Made by a program: the position numbers and the translations under genes
Shown: in pieces, positions 1 through 5,469 of the stretch
Position numbering within the stretch: position 1 is the first letter of the stretch
Layout: each line of letters opens with the position of its first letter
Notes under the pieces: generated by a model
What the model was told of the DNA's origin: nothing
Databases searched by the model: none
Seen by the model: only the letters and a program-made list of their open reading frames with translations
DNA from: a bacterium
GTDB lineage: Archaea > Thermoplasmatota > Thermoplasmata > Lutacidiplasmatales > UBA184
NCBI GenBank assembly: GCA_021832495.1
Contig: JAKBKR010000128.1
Location: 1-6,380, forward strand
Length of the DNA: 6,380 nucleotides
Direction of reading: 5' to 3'

Positions 1-2
1 CT

Positions 3-416
3 ACGGCCACAGTAACCCTGGTCCTGAAGGATCCTCCGATGCTCGGGCTACTATGGCGGGCAGATTCCGTTGCGTATTCCACCGGGGACCGTTCCCAAGT
101 AGGTGTCTATGCCGTCTCTCCCGAAGGAAAGAGAGAGACACGGAAGAAGTTCTCCAGCTGGGAGCAGGGGGCACTATTCCGGCGAGCGCCCCGAGCGCCC
201 AAGAGGAAGGATGAGACATTCCGCGTGAGGGCAGACGTGTTGGACGGGACTGTCGACCAGGTCATCAAGAACCTGGACCACTTTGGTCCACAAGCCCTGG
301 AACAGTTCCGCGCACTGGAGCTACAAGGGAAAAAGCGTACCGGGGTACTGGACGCGATTGAGGAGCGACTGGAGATCGGAGACGATCTCAATTTCCCGAG
401 GTTGATCACATACTGA
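3..416 (+). CDS. Hypothetical basic protein, 3' part (5' end outside window)
   Basis: The frame is open from the left edge of the window (first full codon at 3) to TGA at 414-416, giving 137 visible residues. An ATG lies at 39, but the open frame upstream of it suggests the true start is outside the window. I do not recognise the family. The middle is rich in Arg/Lys (KRETRKKFSSW, RRAPRAPKRKDE). The last ~60 residues read as an amphipathic helical region (VDQVIKNLDHFGPQALEQFRALELQ) ending in an acidic stretch (IEERLEIGDDL). No membrane segment or catalytic motif is visible. The codon pattern and amino-acid mix look coding, whereas the antisense frame is Ser/Arg-rich in the way of a shadow. 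It ends 8 nt before a possible small ORF and about 200 nt before the recombinase, so it may belong to the same plus-strand transcript. A role in the mobile element is possible but unsupported. Confidence 0.6.
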   Translation, partial: TATVTLVLKDPPMLGLLWRADSVAYSTGDRSQVGVYAVSPEGKRETRKKFSSWEQGALFRRAPRAPKRKDETFRVRADVLDGTVDQVIKNLDHFGPQALEQFRALELQGKKRTGVLDAIEERLEIGDDLNFPRLITY

Positions 417-424
417 GGCAACTT

Positions 425-613
425 ATGGATGAGACACCATTGGCCGGATGTGTCATGATCAATGGAATCACCACGCATGTTTGTCAGGAGGTCTATGAGG
501 ACCACGCGCGGTGTGCCTGGGTCATCTGCAAGATGCCCTTCCTCTGTAGGGCAGCCTCTCGGAAAGTCTCAAGTATTCGAGTGTCGCATGAGATAAATCA
601 GTCAAGGAGATGA
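425..613 (+). CDS. Possible small cysteine-rich protein (62 aa)
   Basis: ATG at 425 has a Shine-Dalgarno-like GAGG (415-418) six bases upstream, overlapping the stop of the preceding gene, so translational coupling is plausible. The product has five cysteines (residues 9, 20, 30, 35, 41) in its first 41 residues, then a Ser/Arg-rich tail. The cysteine spacing matches no zinc-finger class I can name. The first ~45 codons look more coding-like than the last ~17, which run through the probable recombinase promoter (591-598). The TGA at 611-613 overlaps an in-frame recombinase ATG (610) as ATGA. It could be a genuine small accessory protein or just a fortuitous frame in a regulatory spacer; I lean slightly to the latter. 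Confidence 0.3.
   Translation: MDETPLAGCVMINGITTHVCQEVYEDHARCAWVICKMPFLCRAASRKVSSIRVSHEINQSRR
591..598 (+). promoter_or_regulatory. TATA-like box for the serine recombinase
   Basis: AGATAAAT at 591-598 is a distinctly A/T-rich octamer in GC-rich DNA, resembling an archaeal TATA box. Its centre is about 27 nt upstream of the ATG at 622, the spacing expected if transcription starts at or next to the start codon (a leaderless transcript). An AAGGAG at 604-609 is also present, 12 nt before that ATG, so a Shine-Dalgarno reading on a longer transcript is an alternative. The call is motif-based only. Confidence 0.35.
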
Positions 614-621
614 CGGGTGCG

Positions 622-1398
622 ATGGGCACAGAGACTGTGATCGGAGCGGCTCCGGCGCTCCCTGGGCGTCACGTCGCACTGTACGTCCGCGTGTCGACAC
701 AGGAGCAGGACCTGGAAGGACAGGAGCGCCAACTGCGAGAGCTCTGCGAGGCCAGGTCTTGGGAGGTAGTCGAGGTCTACAAAGAGAAAGTCTCGGCGTG
801 GAAGAAGACCTCAGTTAGATCCGAGTATGATCGATTGCATCGAGATCTACCGCTACGAAAATGGGACACGGTCGTAGTCTGGAGCCTGGATCGGTACTCG
901 CGAGCTCAGCAGGCCTGGACGGCGATGGCCGACATCCAGGAGCTGCGCGAGCAAGGAGTCAAGTTCGTCTCATTGACTGAACCCATGCTGGAGACTCCGG
1001 ATCCCGGTGATCTCGGTAGAGAGTTTGCGTGGGAACTCCTGACAGCGGTGCAGGCCCTGGTCGCTAAGTTCGAGAGCACCAGAAAGGCCGAGAGGATCAC
1101 ACTGGCGATGGAGGAGCTCCGATCAGGTCGGAGGCAGACGAAGTCAGGAAGGCCAGTAGGCCGTCCCCGAGTAGCGGATGCAAAGACGCTTCTCAGGATC
1201 CAGGAGCTCAAAGATGCTGGGATGCTCTGGAGAGAGATCTCACAGCGAGTGGGGCTATCTCGGTGGAGCTGCGAGAACTGCTGGCGTCGCTGGCGGAGGG
1301 GGGAATATCCCGATGCCCCTGCCCCGTCTCAACCCCTCCCCCGTCGAAACCCTGATTTGTCCGAGGAGAACCCTCCGGGGGCGTCAACGGATGGTTAG
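622..1398 (+). CDS. Small serine recombinase (resolvase/invertase family)
   Basis: Site-specific DNA recombinase that should cut and rejoin DNA through a covalent 5'-phosphoserine link. With the start at 622 the protein has 258 residues. The N-terminal catalytic domain shows YVRVS (21-25), with Ser25 as nucleophile and Arg23 beside it, followed by EGQERQLREL. The second signature is WSLDRYSR (87-94), giving the conserved Asp90, Arg91 and Arg94. A long helix around 133-171 corresponds to the dimerisation/E helix. GRPVGRPR (176-183) matches the linker that enters the DNA minor groove in Hin/resolvase proteins. A helix-turn-helix follows (about 189-224, REISQRVGLSRWSCENCWRRW). The tail after 225 is proline-rich and disordered-looking. 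An alternative in-frame ATG lies at 610; 622 is preferred because of the TATA-like box at 591-598 and the AAGGAG at 604-609. It is bigger than a minimal resolvase (~180-200 aa) but far short of large serine integrases. Its likely job is integration, inversion or dimer resolution of the surrounding element. Confidence 0.93.
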   Translation: MGTETVIGAAPALPGRHVALYVRVSTQEQDLEGQERQLRELCEARSWEVVEVYKEKVSAWKKTSVRSEYDRLHRDLPLRKWDTVVVWSLDRYSRAQQAWTAMADIQELREQGVKFVSLTEPMLETPDPGDLGREFAWELLTAVQALVAKFESTRKAERITLAMEELRSGRRQTKSGRPVGRPRVADAKTLLRIQELKDAGMLWREISQRVGLSRWSCENCWRRWRRGEYPDAPAPSQPLPRRNPDLSEENPPGASTDG

Positions 1399-1525
1399 TG
1401 ACGTGCCCAGGGAGGAGGACGAAGAGGATCCAAACGTTGATCCCCTGACAGCGGCAGAGCGTTCCGGGAGGCAATGGCCCAAGATCATTGCGGGCGTCCA
1501 GTCCCAGCTGGACCATTGGGCATAG
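1391..1525 (+). CDS. Small acidic protein overlapping the recombinase end (44 aa)
   Basis: ATG at 1391 lies inside the last codons of the recombinase, in another frame, giving an 8-nt overlap typical of coupled translation. The predicted 44-residue product starts with a strongly acidic segment (MVSDVPREEDEEDPNVDP) and continues with a helix-prone region (AAERSGRQWPKIIAGVQSQL) ending in DHWA. Composition is unlike the Arg/Ser/Pro-rich shadow frames around it. A G-rich run just upstream of the start (about 1376-1381) could serve as a weak ribosome binding site. No known family is recognised. By position it could be a recombinase partner such as a directionality factor or an acidic regulator, but that is a guess. 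Its TAG is part of an 18-bp palindrome. Confidence 0.5.
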   Translation: MVSDVPREEDEEDPNVDPLTAAERSGRQWPKIIAGVQSQLDHWA

Positions 1526-1541
1526 ATTCCGGCCGGAATCT
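1524..1541. repeat. Perfect 18-bp palindrome downstream of the recombinase cassette
   Basis: AGATTCCGGCCGGAATCT reads identically on both strands; the symmetry breaks immediately outside (T before, C after). The central dinucleotide is GC (1532-1533). It overlaps the TAG (1523-1525) of the small acidic ORF and lies 126 nt after the recombinase stop. Possible roles are a recombinase crossover or binding site (small serine recombinases act at dyad-symmetric sites with a 2-bp central overlap), an operator for a dimeric regulator, or, as RNA, a 7-bp hairpin with a 4-nt loop ending the plus-strand transcript. No second copy was seen in the window. The palindrome itself is certain; its function is not. 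Confidence 0.7.
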
Positions 1542-1713
1542 CGTAAGACCGCCTCACACAAGTGCCCCAGGATTGCGTCTGACCTGGTCCAAGGTGTCCC
1601 AGCACCCCCTGAAGTGGGCCGAAGACTGGATAGGGTCTGGACCCTTGGTTGTCAAAGATTCCGCAAGGCCCCTGCTCGGAACGAAAGCAGGAAGCGAGAA
1701 ACGCAGAATACTA
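1526..1713. other. Convergent intergenic region
   Basis: This 188-nt spacer separates the plus-strand recombinase group from the minus-strand operon. Besides most of the 18-bp palindrome it holds a small dyad, GGGTCTGGACCC (1633-1644), and an A-rich stretch at 1685-1710. Frames across it translate to Arg/Ser/Pro-rich sequence without any ribosome binding site I trust. I see no tRNA-like cloverleaf and no recognisable attachment core. Confidence 0.5.
1685..1710 (-). terminator. Weak pyrimidine-rich tract after the minus-strand operon
   Basis: Just past the ATPase stop (TGA at 1716-1714) the minus strand reads as a pyrimidine-rich stretch with several short T runs (TATTCTGCGTTTCTCGCTTC and on). 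It is a plausible but weak archaeal-type terminator for the operon; there is no long T run and no convincing hairpin. Confidence 0.2.
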
Positions 1714-2730
1714 TCAAGCGCTATTTTTGTTGTTCTTTCTTCTGGGGTCTACCGCACGTGCATCCTCCCATCCGAGGTGTGCGATGGCTCGTGCCCGGTC
1801 TTGAGGATAGCCCTGGTTCCTCAACTCGATGAACTTCCGGGCTTTCTCCTCTCTCTGTTGTGCCCGTTCCTCCCGCTCCTTGGCCTTCACGAGGGGGTCA
1901 GAGAGCTCCAGCCTGCGCTGGGCATCGTGCAATGAGCGTTGGATGCGGTCCATCTTGGCCGCTTGGTAAGTGCTCCAGAACTCCGTGCCATCGAGGGGCT
2001 CGAACTCAAGACGTGCGTACTTACGGAACTGATAAAACCCAAAGCTTCGAGGTTGGCGGCGGAGGTAGCGGATCTTGGAGGGTCGCTCGTGGGCGATGGC
2101 CCTCCCTGATCGTTCCGCCTCACAGTAGATCCAGAACCGGCAGCTTCTCTCCCGGAACTCCGGGTCCAGGTCCTCAAGGTGTGGGATCAGATAGAACACG
2201 GTGATCCCCTTGGCCCGCACCTTGTTCACGGCTTTGACGAGTTCGATATTTTCTACGCTCTGCCATTGGCGGTTGTACCCTCCCTCTATTGCCTCGTCAC
2301 TGACGACTGCGTCACCAAAGCTTCGGGACTCGTAGAGGTTGAGCATGTCCTTGGCATCGTAGGCTACCTGGGTCGCGGGGTCGAACCGATCTGGGCGCTC
2401 CTGGGCATCTCGGAACGCAGCGGTCCAGTCGAGGCTCTTGACCAGGTCGGGGAGGAGGTCCTCTGCGGGGATCTGCCTGTCACAGATCTGTGCGTAGGTT
2501 TCCGGCGCCAACTCTGCGATCAACCTGGTGGCCGCTTGAACATCTCTCGCTGCTCGGAGCGCCAGAGTGCTCTTTCCTACGCCGGACTCTCCGCTGACCA
2601 CGACAACGTTGTGCCATTTCCGGTGGATTCTCACTGCGAGGAGCAGCTGCAAGTAGTTCCAGCAGTCGTTAGGAGTCGGTGCGTCCTTCTCCACGTGGCC
2701 GTAGAGGTACTTGAGCAGATCATCCTCCAT
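1714..2730 (-). CDS. P-loop ATPase, Zot/HerA/FtsK-like (possible DNA- or virion-linked motor)
   Basis: ATP-binding protein of 338 residues. The Walker A motif is GESGVGKST (47-55) after a beta strand VVVVS. A Walker B-like AVVSDE (141-146) gives the Asp-Glu pair, within DAVVSDEAIEGG. It is followed by KAVNKVRAKGITVFYLIPHLEDLDPEFRER, split here: a helix (about 164-172), a strand (GITVFYLIP), then LDPEFR. This order (DE-A, next strand, 'LD..R') resembles Zot-like and HerA/FtsK-type ATPases of phages, archaeal viruses and plasmids; that assignment is by eye. The C-terminal ~80 residues are a charged coiled coil (KAKEREERAQQREEKARKF) and a possible helix-turn-helix-like end. ATG at 2730 is chosen because GGGGAG (2738-2743) sits seven bases upstream. 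A longer start at 2859 would add Ser/Arg-rich shadow sequence and a large overlap. Its start overlaps the previous gene's stop by 11 nt. Likely roles are genome packaging, DNA transfer or powering a membrane complex with the upstream membrane proteins. Confidence 0.8.
   Translation of the reverse strand: MEDDLLKYLYGHVEKDAPTPNDCWNYLQLLLAVRIHRKWHNVVVVSGESGVGKSTLALRAARDVQAATRLIAELAPETYAQICDRQIPAEDLLPDLVKSLDWTAAFRDAQERPDRFDPATQVAYDAKDMLNLYESRSFGDAVVSDEAIEGGYNRQWQSVENIELVKAVNKVRAKGITVFYLIPHLEDLDPEFRERSCRFWIYCEAERSGRAIAHERPSKIRYLRRQPRSFGFYQFRKYARLEFEPLDGTEFWSTYQAAKMDRIQRSLHDAQRRLELSDPLVKAKEREERAQQREEKARKFIELRNQGYPQDRARAIAHLGWEDARAVDPRRKNNKNSA
1722..1741 (+). terminator. T-rich tract, possible terminator of the plus-strand transcript
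   Basis: A T-rich run on the plus strand (TATTTTTGTTGTTCTTTCTT) occurs about 200 nt after the last plus-strand ORF, in DNA that is otherwise GC-rich. Archaeal RNA polymerase commonly terminates at such U-rich tracts without a hairpin. The same bases encode the Lys/Asn-rich end of the convergent ATPase (RRKNNKNSA), so the T-richness may simply reflect AAA/AAC codons there. Confidence 0.3.
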
Positions 2731-3571
2731 CTCGTTTCTCCCCAGCTCCGAGCTCCGCGGATCTCCTGGTGAGCTCCTGGACACTGGTGTCCACTCCCGA
2801 GACGAGGACCAGGGCGGCAAACTCCCTCCTCTCATCCTCGTTGTACTCCTCGGTGCCAACGAGAACCTCTGCGGTGGACGGGTTCTTCAGGAGCCACTCC
2901 ACCTGAGCTCTGCGCTCTCCCTCCTCTGGAGTGGCCTCTGCCGCAGCCCACATCGACTCGATGTCGGCGAGAATTGGACCACGGAGGAACACCAGGGCCT
3001 GCTTCTTGTCGACCAGGGCCACGTCACCGAGGCGCTGTATGTGCTGGAGGAACGTCGCCACTACGCCGTTCCGGTATTGAGCCGGGGCGAGCCGGTTCCC
3101 AAATCCGCCAGCGAACATATCCGAGTCGAGGCTGAGGTCCACCCGATCCGAGAGGGCCTTGCGGTGCTTTGCGAGCTCCTCTTCGAGCACTTGCACTTGG
3201 GGATCCTTGGGCTTTGGCGCGGGAGGAGGACGAACAACCGGCGGAAGCAGGGACTGTATGATCCTGGACGTCCTGCAGTCTGGGCACAGTCGATAGCTCA
3301 CGCACGGTCCCAGCGGGACAGTAGGTTCCTGGAAATCGGACACCGTCTTCCAGCGGATGTGTCCGTCCTTGGGCTCCCAGCTCTGGTGGACCTCTACGAG
3401 GCCAATCCCACGGAAGATCCGCCGCCAGAACTCCATGCCGTCCAGGTCCGCCATGAGGATCTCGACCTGGTGCCACATTTCCCGTAGACCACTCTCTGGG
3501 TCCAAGAGATCCCAGAGCTCACGCTGGTCCGCGGAGACGAGGACCTGCTCACGCGTTAGGGGTTTCCTCAT
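2720..3571 (-). CDS. Hypothetical soluble protein with a cysteine cluster (283 aa)
   Basis: I do not recognise this protein. No signal peptide or transmembrane segment is visible, so it is probably cytoplasmic. The N-terminal part (1-88) is a mixed domain rich in Trp, with EFWRRIFRGIGLVEV at 47-61. CVSYRLCPDC (Cys90, Cys96, Cys99) is a CX6CX2C cluster that might bind metal with a fourth ligand such as a nearby His (62 or 71), or be part of a knuckle. A proline-rich hinge (110-121, PPVVRPPPAPKP) leads into a short coiled coil (QVLEEELAKHRKALSDRV, ~126-143) and a helical C-terminal half ending in an acidic/charged region. ATG at 3571 is preferred: GGAG (3582-3585) lies ten bases upstream and GGAGG (3575-3579) three bases upstream. 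It overlaps the membrane protein's stop by 23 nt, and its own stop overlaps the ATPase start, so the three are probably co-translated. It could be an adaptor between the membrane protein's cytoplasmic domain and the ATPase (inference). Confidence 0.75.
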   Translation of the reverse strand: MRKPLTREQVLVSADQRELWDLLDPESGLREMWHQVEILMADLDGMEFWRRIFRGIGLVEVHQSWEPKDGHIRWKTVSDFQEPTVPLGPCVSYRLCPDCRTSRIIQSLLPPVVRPPPAPKPKDPQVQVLEEELAKHRKALSDRVDLSLDSDMFAGGFGNRLAPAQYRNGVVATFLQHIQRLGDVALVDKKQALVFLRGPILADIESMWAAAEATPEEGERRAQVEWLLKNPSTAEVLVGTEEYNEDERREFAALVLVSGVDTSVQELTRRSAELGAGEKRDGG

Positions 3572-5159
3572 GATCCTCCATCTCCGGAGCCGGTGTCGGT
3601 TTTTCCTCCGGGACCTTGGATGTTGCTCTCCGGCGGAGTTCTTCCCTTGACCTGGGAGCGGTGAGCATCTTCCGACCTTTGGCAAATTGCTCTACGTCAG
3701 CTCGGGCATAGGCGTGGGCAACCCCGTGCACTACTCCGAGCATTGTGGCTACTGCCTGACGGTCCTCCTCGTTGTCCGTGGACGTCGTCTGGGCATCATA
3801 GACCTCGGCCAGGACCTCAGCGACATCCTTCCGGCGTGGGAACACTCCCTCGAGGTAAGCTTCGGACCAGTGGGGCCAGAGGTCTCTTACCTTGATGGGA
3901 GTGCGTTGTAGCCCGTCACTCGTCCACGTCAGTTTGTTCTTGGTATGCCATCCTCTCTCCAGGTGATAACGCACCCGCTTGAGGGGGAACCGAGCGTCAT
4001 ACTGTGCTGTGCGATCCGTGTCTACACGGTAGTACTCTGTGAGCTGCTCCGGGAGCGTAGCCGGCAGGCTTTTCGGAGGCAACCGGAGCTCCGTCTGGAG
4101 TACCGTGATCTTCTTCCCTCGGATTGGCGGCAACGGTTTCCCGAACAATCGGACCGCAAACACTTCCCTCCATGTCTCGCAGCTGCAGCGTAGCCCTGTC
4201 CTCGTCCTCACGAGAGGGATCGAGAAAACGGGTTCTTCCGCGTCCTCGGTGCTGGTCCCCTTCACGGAGTGGAACTGCCAGATCTCGTAGTTGTGCCACA
4301 GGCGGGGGAGGTAGGGATAGGCGGCGACAGCGGCTACCGCTGGGAGGAACAGCGTGCTGGGTGTGCCATTGAGGACCTGGTTCAGTGGGACATAGTCCTC
4401 GAATACCAGGAAGAACGAGACGAACGCGATCGGGACCGGCCAGAGCAACCAGGGCACAGGCGGGGACATGCCGATAACCTTGGCGAGGCTCTTAGCCCGC
4501 CACAGTGCGATCAGGAGTGCCCCGAAGACTATCCCGATGATCACAAGGACCAGGAGTGGTAGACCACCGGATGTGTTGACCCATTGCAGCGAGCTGACAG
4601 CGGGCGTCTCCGCCTGGAGGTTCCATTGAGCAAAGCCCACGTGGACAGTGAGCTCCTCGACCCCGGTAGTATTGGGTAGCTGCACTGACAGTTGACCATA
4701 ACCCGAGTCTCCAGGCCAGGCGGTTATCGTGGTATTCTTGCCCCACGCCTCATCCACCGGTGTCTGGACATAGATGGGGCGAGGTATGATCGTCCCGTTA
4801 GGCCCCGTCTCGTTGACCCAGTGAGTGACGGTGCCCCAAGTCCACGTTTCGACTATCACAGAGACTGTCACCGGGCCCTGGCCAAAGTCGCTCACCTGCA
4901 CCTGGATCCTGTTGTCGTAGACGAAGTTCCCATCGGTGAGAGGGCTCGCACCAAACACCGGGGGACTGCTCGGGATATTGGGTGAGCTCGTGTCCGCCTC
5001 CAGGAACGCACCTGCTCCTGGAGCTACCTCTTTCATCGGGACGACGGTTGCATCTGCAGCAGCTGGCGGTGCGGCGATCGGGATCGCCAGCAGGACCAGC
5101 AGTACGGCAAGGATCCTGCGACTACGTCCCGGTATAGTCGACCTTCCGATCGTGCCCAT
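3549..5159 (-). CDS. Signal-peptide membrane protein with extracytoplasmic and large cytoplasmic domains (536 aa)
   Basis: The family is not recognised. The predicted layout is clear. There is an N-terminal signal peptide with basic n-region (GRSRR) and hydrophobic core ILAVLLVLLAIPIAA (16-30), with a likely cut after the AAADA at 33-37. Then comes a beta-rich extracytoplasmic domain (~38-197) with several Asn-X-Ser/Thr sequons (NET, NGT, NTT, NTS). TM1 is ~199-220, followed by a basic cytoplasmic loop (RAKSLAK), TM2 ~235-254, a short outside loop with NGT, and TM3 ~268-285. A ~250-residue cytoplasmic domain ends in a charged, proline-rich tail. Positive charges fall inside, as expected. CSC (325-327) lies in the cytoplasmic part. 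ATG at 5159 is chosen because it immediately precedes the signal peptide; the same frame continues upstream to 5369 but is Ser/Arg-rich and antagonises the real small gene there. No strong Shine-Dalgarno sequence is seen, so translation may depend on coupling to the upstream gene (38-nt overlap). By topology it could link the surface protein to the downstream ATPase. Confidence 0.82.
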   Translation of the reverse strand: MGTIGRSTIPGRSRRILAVLLVLLAIPIAAPPAAADATVVPMKEVAPGAGAFLEADTSSPNIPSSPPVFGASPLTDGNFVYDNRIQVQVSDFGQGPVTVSVIVETWTWGTVTHWVNETGPNGTIIPRPIYVQTPVDEAWGKNTTITAWPGDSGYGQLSVQLPNTTGVEELTVHVGFAQWNLQAETPAVSSLQWVNTSGGLPLLVLVIIGIVFGALLIALWRAKSLAKVIGMSPPVPWLLWPVPIAFVSFFLVFEDYVPLNQVLNGTPSTLFLPAVAAVAAYPYLPRLWHNYEIWQFHSVKGTSTEDAEEPVFSIPLVRTRTGLRCSCETWREVFAVRLFGKPLPPIRGKKITVLQTELRLPPKSLPATLPEQLTEYYRVDTDRTAQYDARFPLKRVRYHLERGWHTKNKLTWTSDGLQRTPIKVRDLWPHWSEAYLEGVFPRRKDVAEVLAEVYDAQTTSTDNEEDRQAVATMLGVVHGVAHAYARADVEQFAKGRKMLTAPRSREELRRRATSKVPEEKPTPAPEMEDHEETPNA

Positions 5160-5469
5160 GCTCGACCAGGCCTCTACGGCAGAGGGGCCCGCACCGTCCA
5201 GGATGGTCCCCCTTCCCGTGCTTATGTGTGTGAATGACGGAGTAGTGTCCTCGGACGTGGTAGAGGTTTCCCTTCTTACTGAAGGCAACGTGGCCCTTGA
5301 CGTGCTCCCGGCCGACACTCTTCCCCTCCCGCTCCAGCTGCTCTCGCTTGACCTTACCCACCGTGGCACCGTACACCCGCTGCCCCTTCGCCTTCCCGTA
5401 CCGTTCCTCGAAGGCCTTCTCCTCCTTCTTCTCGGCGTTGTCCCGATATAGATGCTCCTCGTCTGTCAT
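5122..5469 (-). CDS. Small basic histidine-rich hypothetical protein (115 aa)
   Basis: ATG at 5469 forms an ATGA overlap with the stop (TGA 5468-5466) of the surface-protein gene. An upstream in-frame TTG at 5478 lies five bases after a GGGAGG and would add three residues, so the exact start is open. The N-terminal half is charged and helical (EKKEEKAFEERYGKAKG, KVKREQLEREGKS). The second half is rich in His and Gly (GREHVKGHVAFSKKGNLYHV, then HYSVIHTHKHGKGDH) with two cysteines (CGPLC) near the end. There is no signal peptide or membrane segment. The HxH-type spacing could bind metal or nucleic acid, but no family is recognised. The two frames antisense or shifted over this segment are Ser/Arg/Thr-rich, which supports this frame as the coding one. 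Its last 38 nt overlap the start of the membrane protein gene. Confidence 0.65.
   Translation of the reverse strand: MTDEEHLYRDNAEKKEEKAFEERYGKAKGQRVYGATVGKVKREQLEREGKSVGREHVKGHVAFSKKGNLYHVRGHYSVIHTHKHGKGDHPGRCGPLCRRGLVEHGHDRKVDYTGT

Noticed and set aside
107..505. Minus-strand frame opposite the first plus-strand gene
   Set aside because: Ser/Arg-rich composition typical of antisense frames; the plus-strand reading is better.
1633..1644. GGGTCTGGACCC dyad as a terminator or tRNA fragment
   Set aside because: Only 5-bp arms with a 2-nt loop, no following T run, and no cloverleaf or T-loop sequence around it.
1474..1935. Plus-strand frames of 153 and 114 codons across the convergent region
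   Set aside because: They run into the ATPase 3' end antisense, lack a convincing start signal, and have a composition unlike the accepted genes.
2731..2859. Longer start of the ATPase at 2859
   Set aside because: It would overlap the preceding gene by ~140 nt with low-quality Ser/Arg/Pro sequence; ATG 2730 has a well-spaced GGGGAG.
2179..3487. Long plus-strand frames (197 and 258 codons) opposite the ATPase and Cys-cluster genes
   Set aside because: They are antisense to well-supported genes with motifs, and they show no domain, signal or ribosome binding site of their own.
3572..3685. Longer start of the Cys-cluster protein at 3685
   Set aside because: The extension is Arg/His-rich shadow of the membrane protein tail; ATG 3571 has Shine-Dalgarno-like sequences upstream.
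5160..5369. N-terminal extension of the membrane protein frame up to 5369
   Set aside because: The added ~70 residues are Ser/Arg/Thr-rich shadow sequence lying over the His-rich gene, while a clean signal peptide begins at ATG 5159.
4936..5451. Plus-strand frame of 171 codons over the surface/membrane gene junction
   Set aside because: Its Leu/Pro-rich translation mirrors the charged and signal-peptide codons on the minus strand; it is a shadow.
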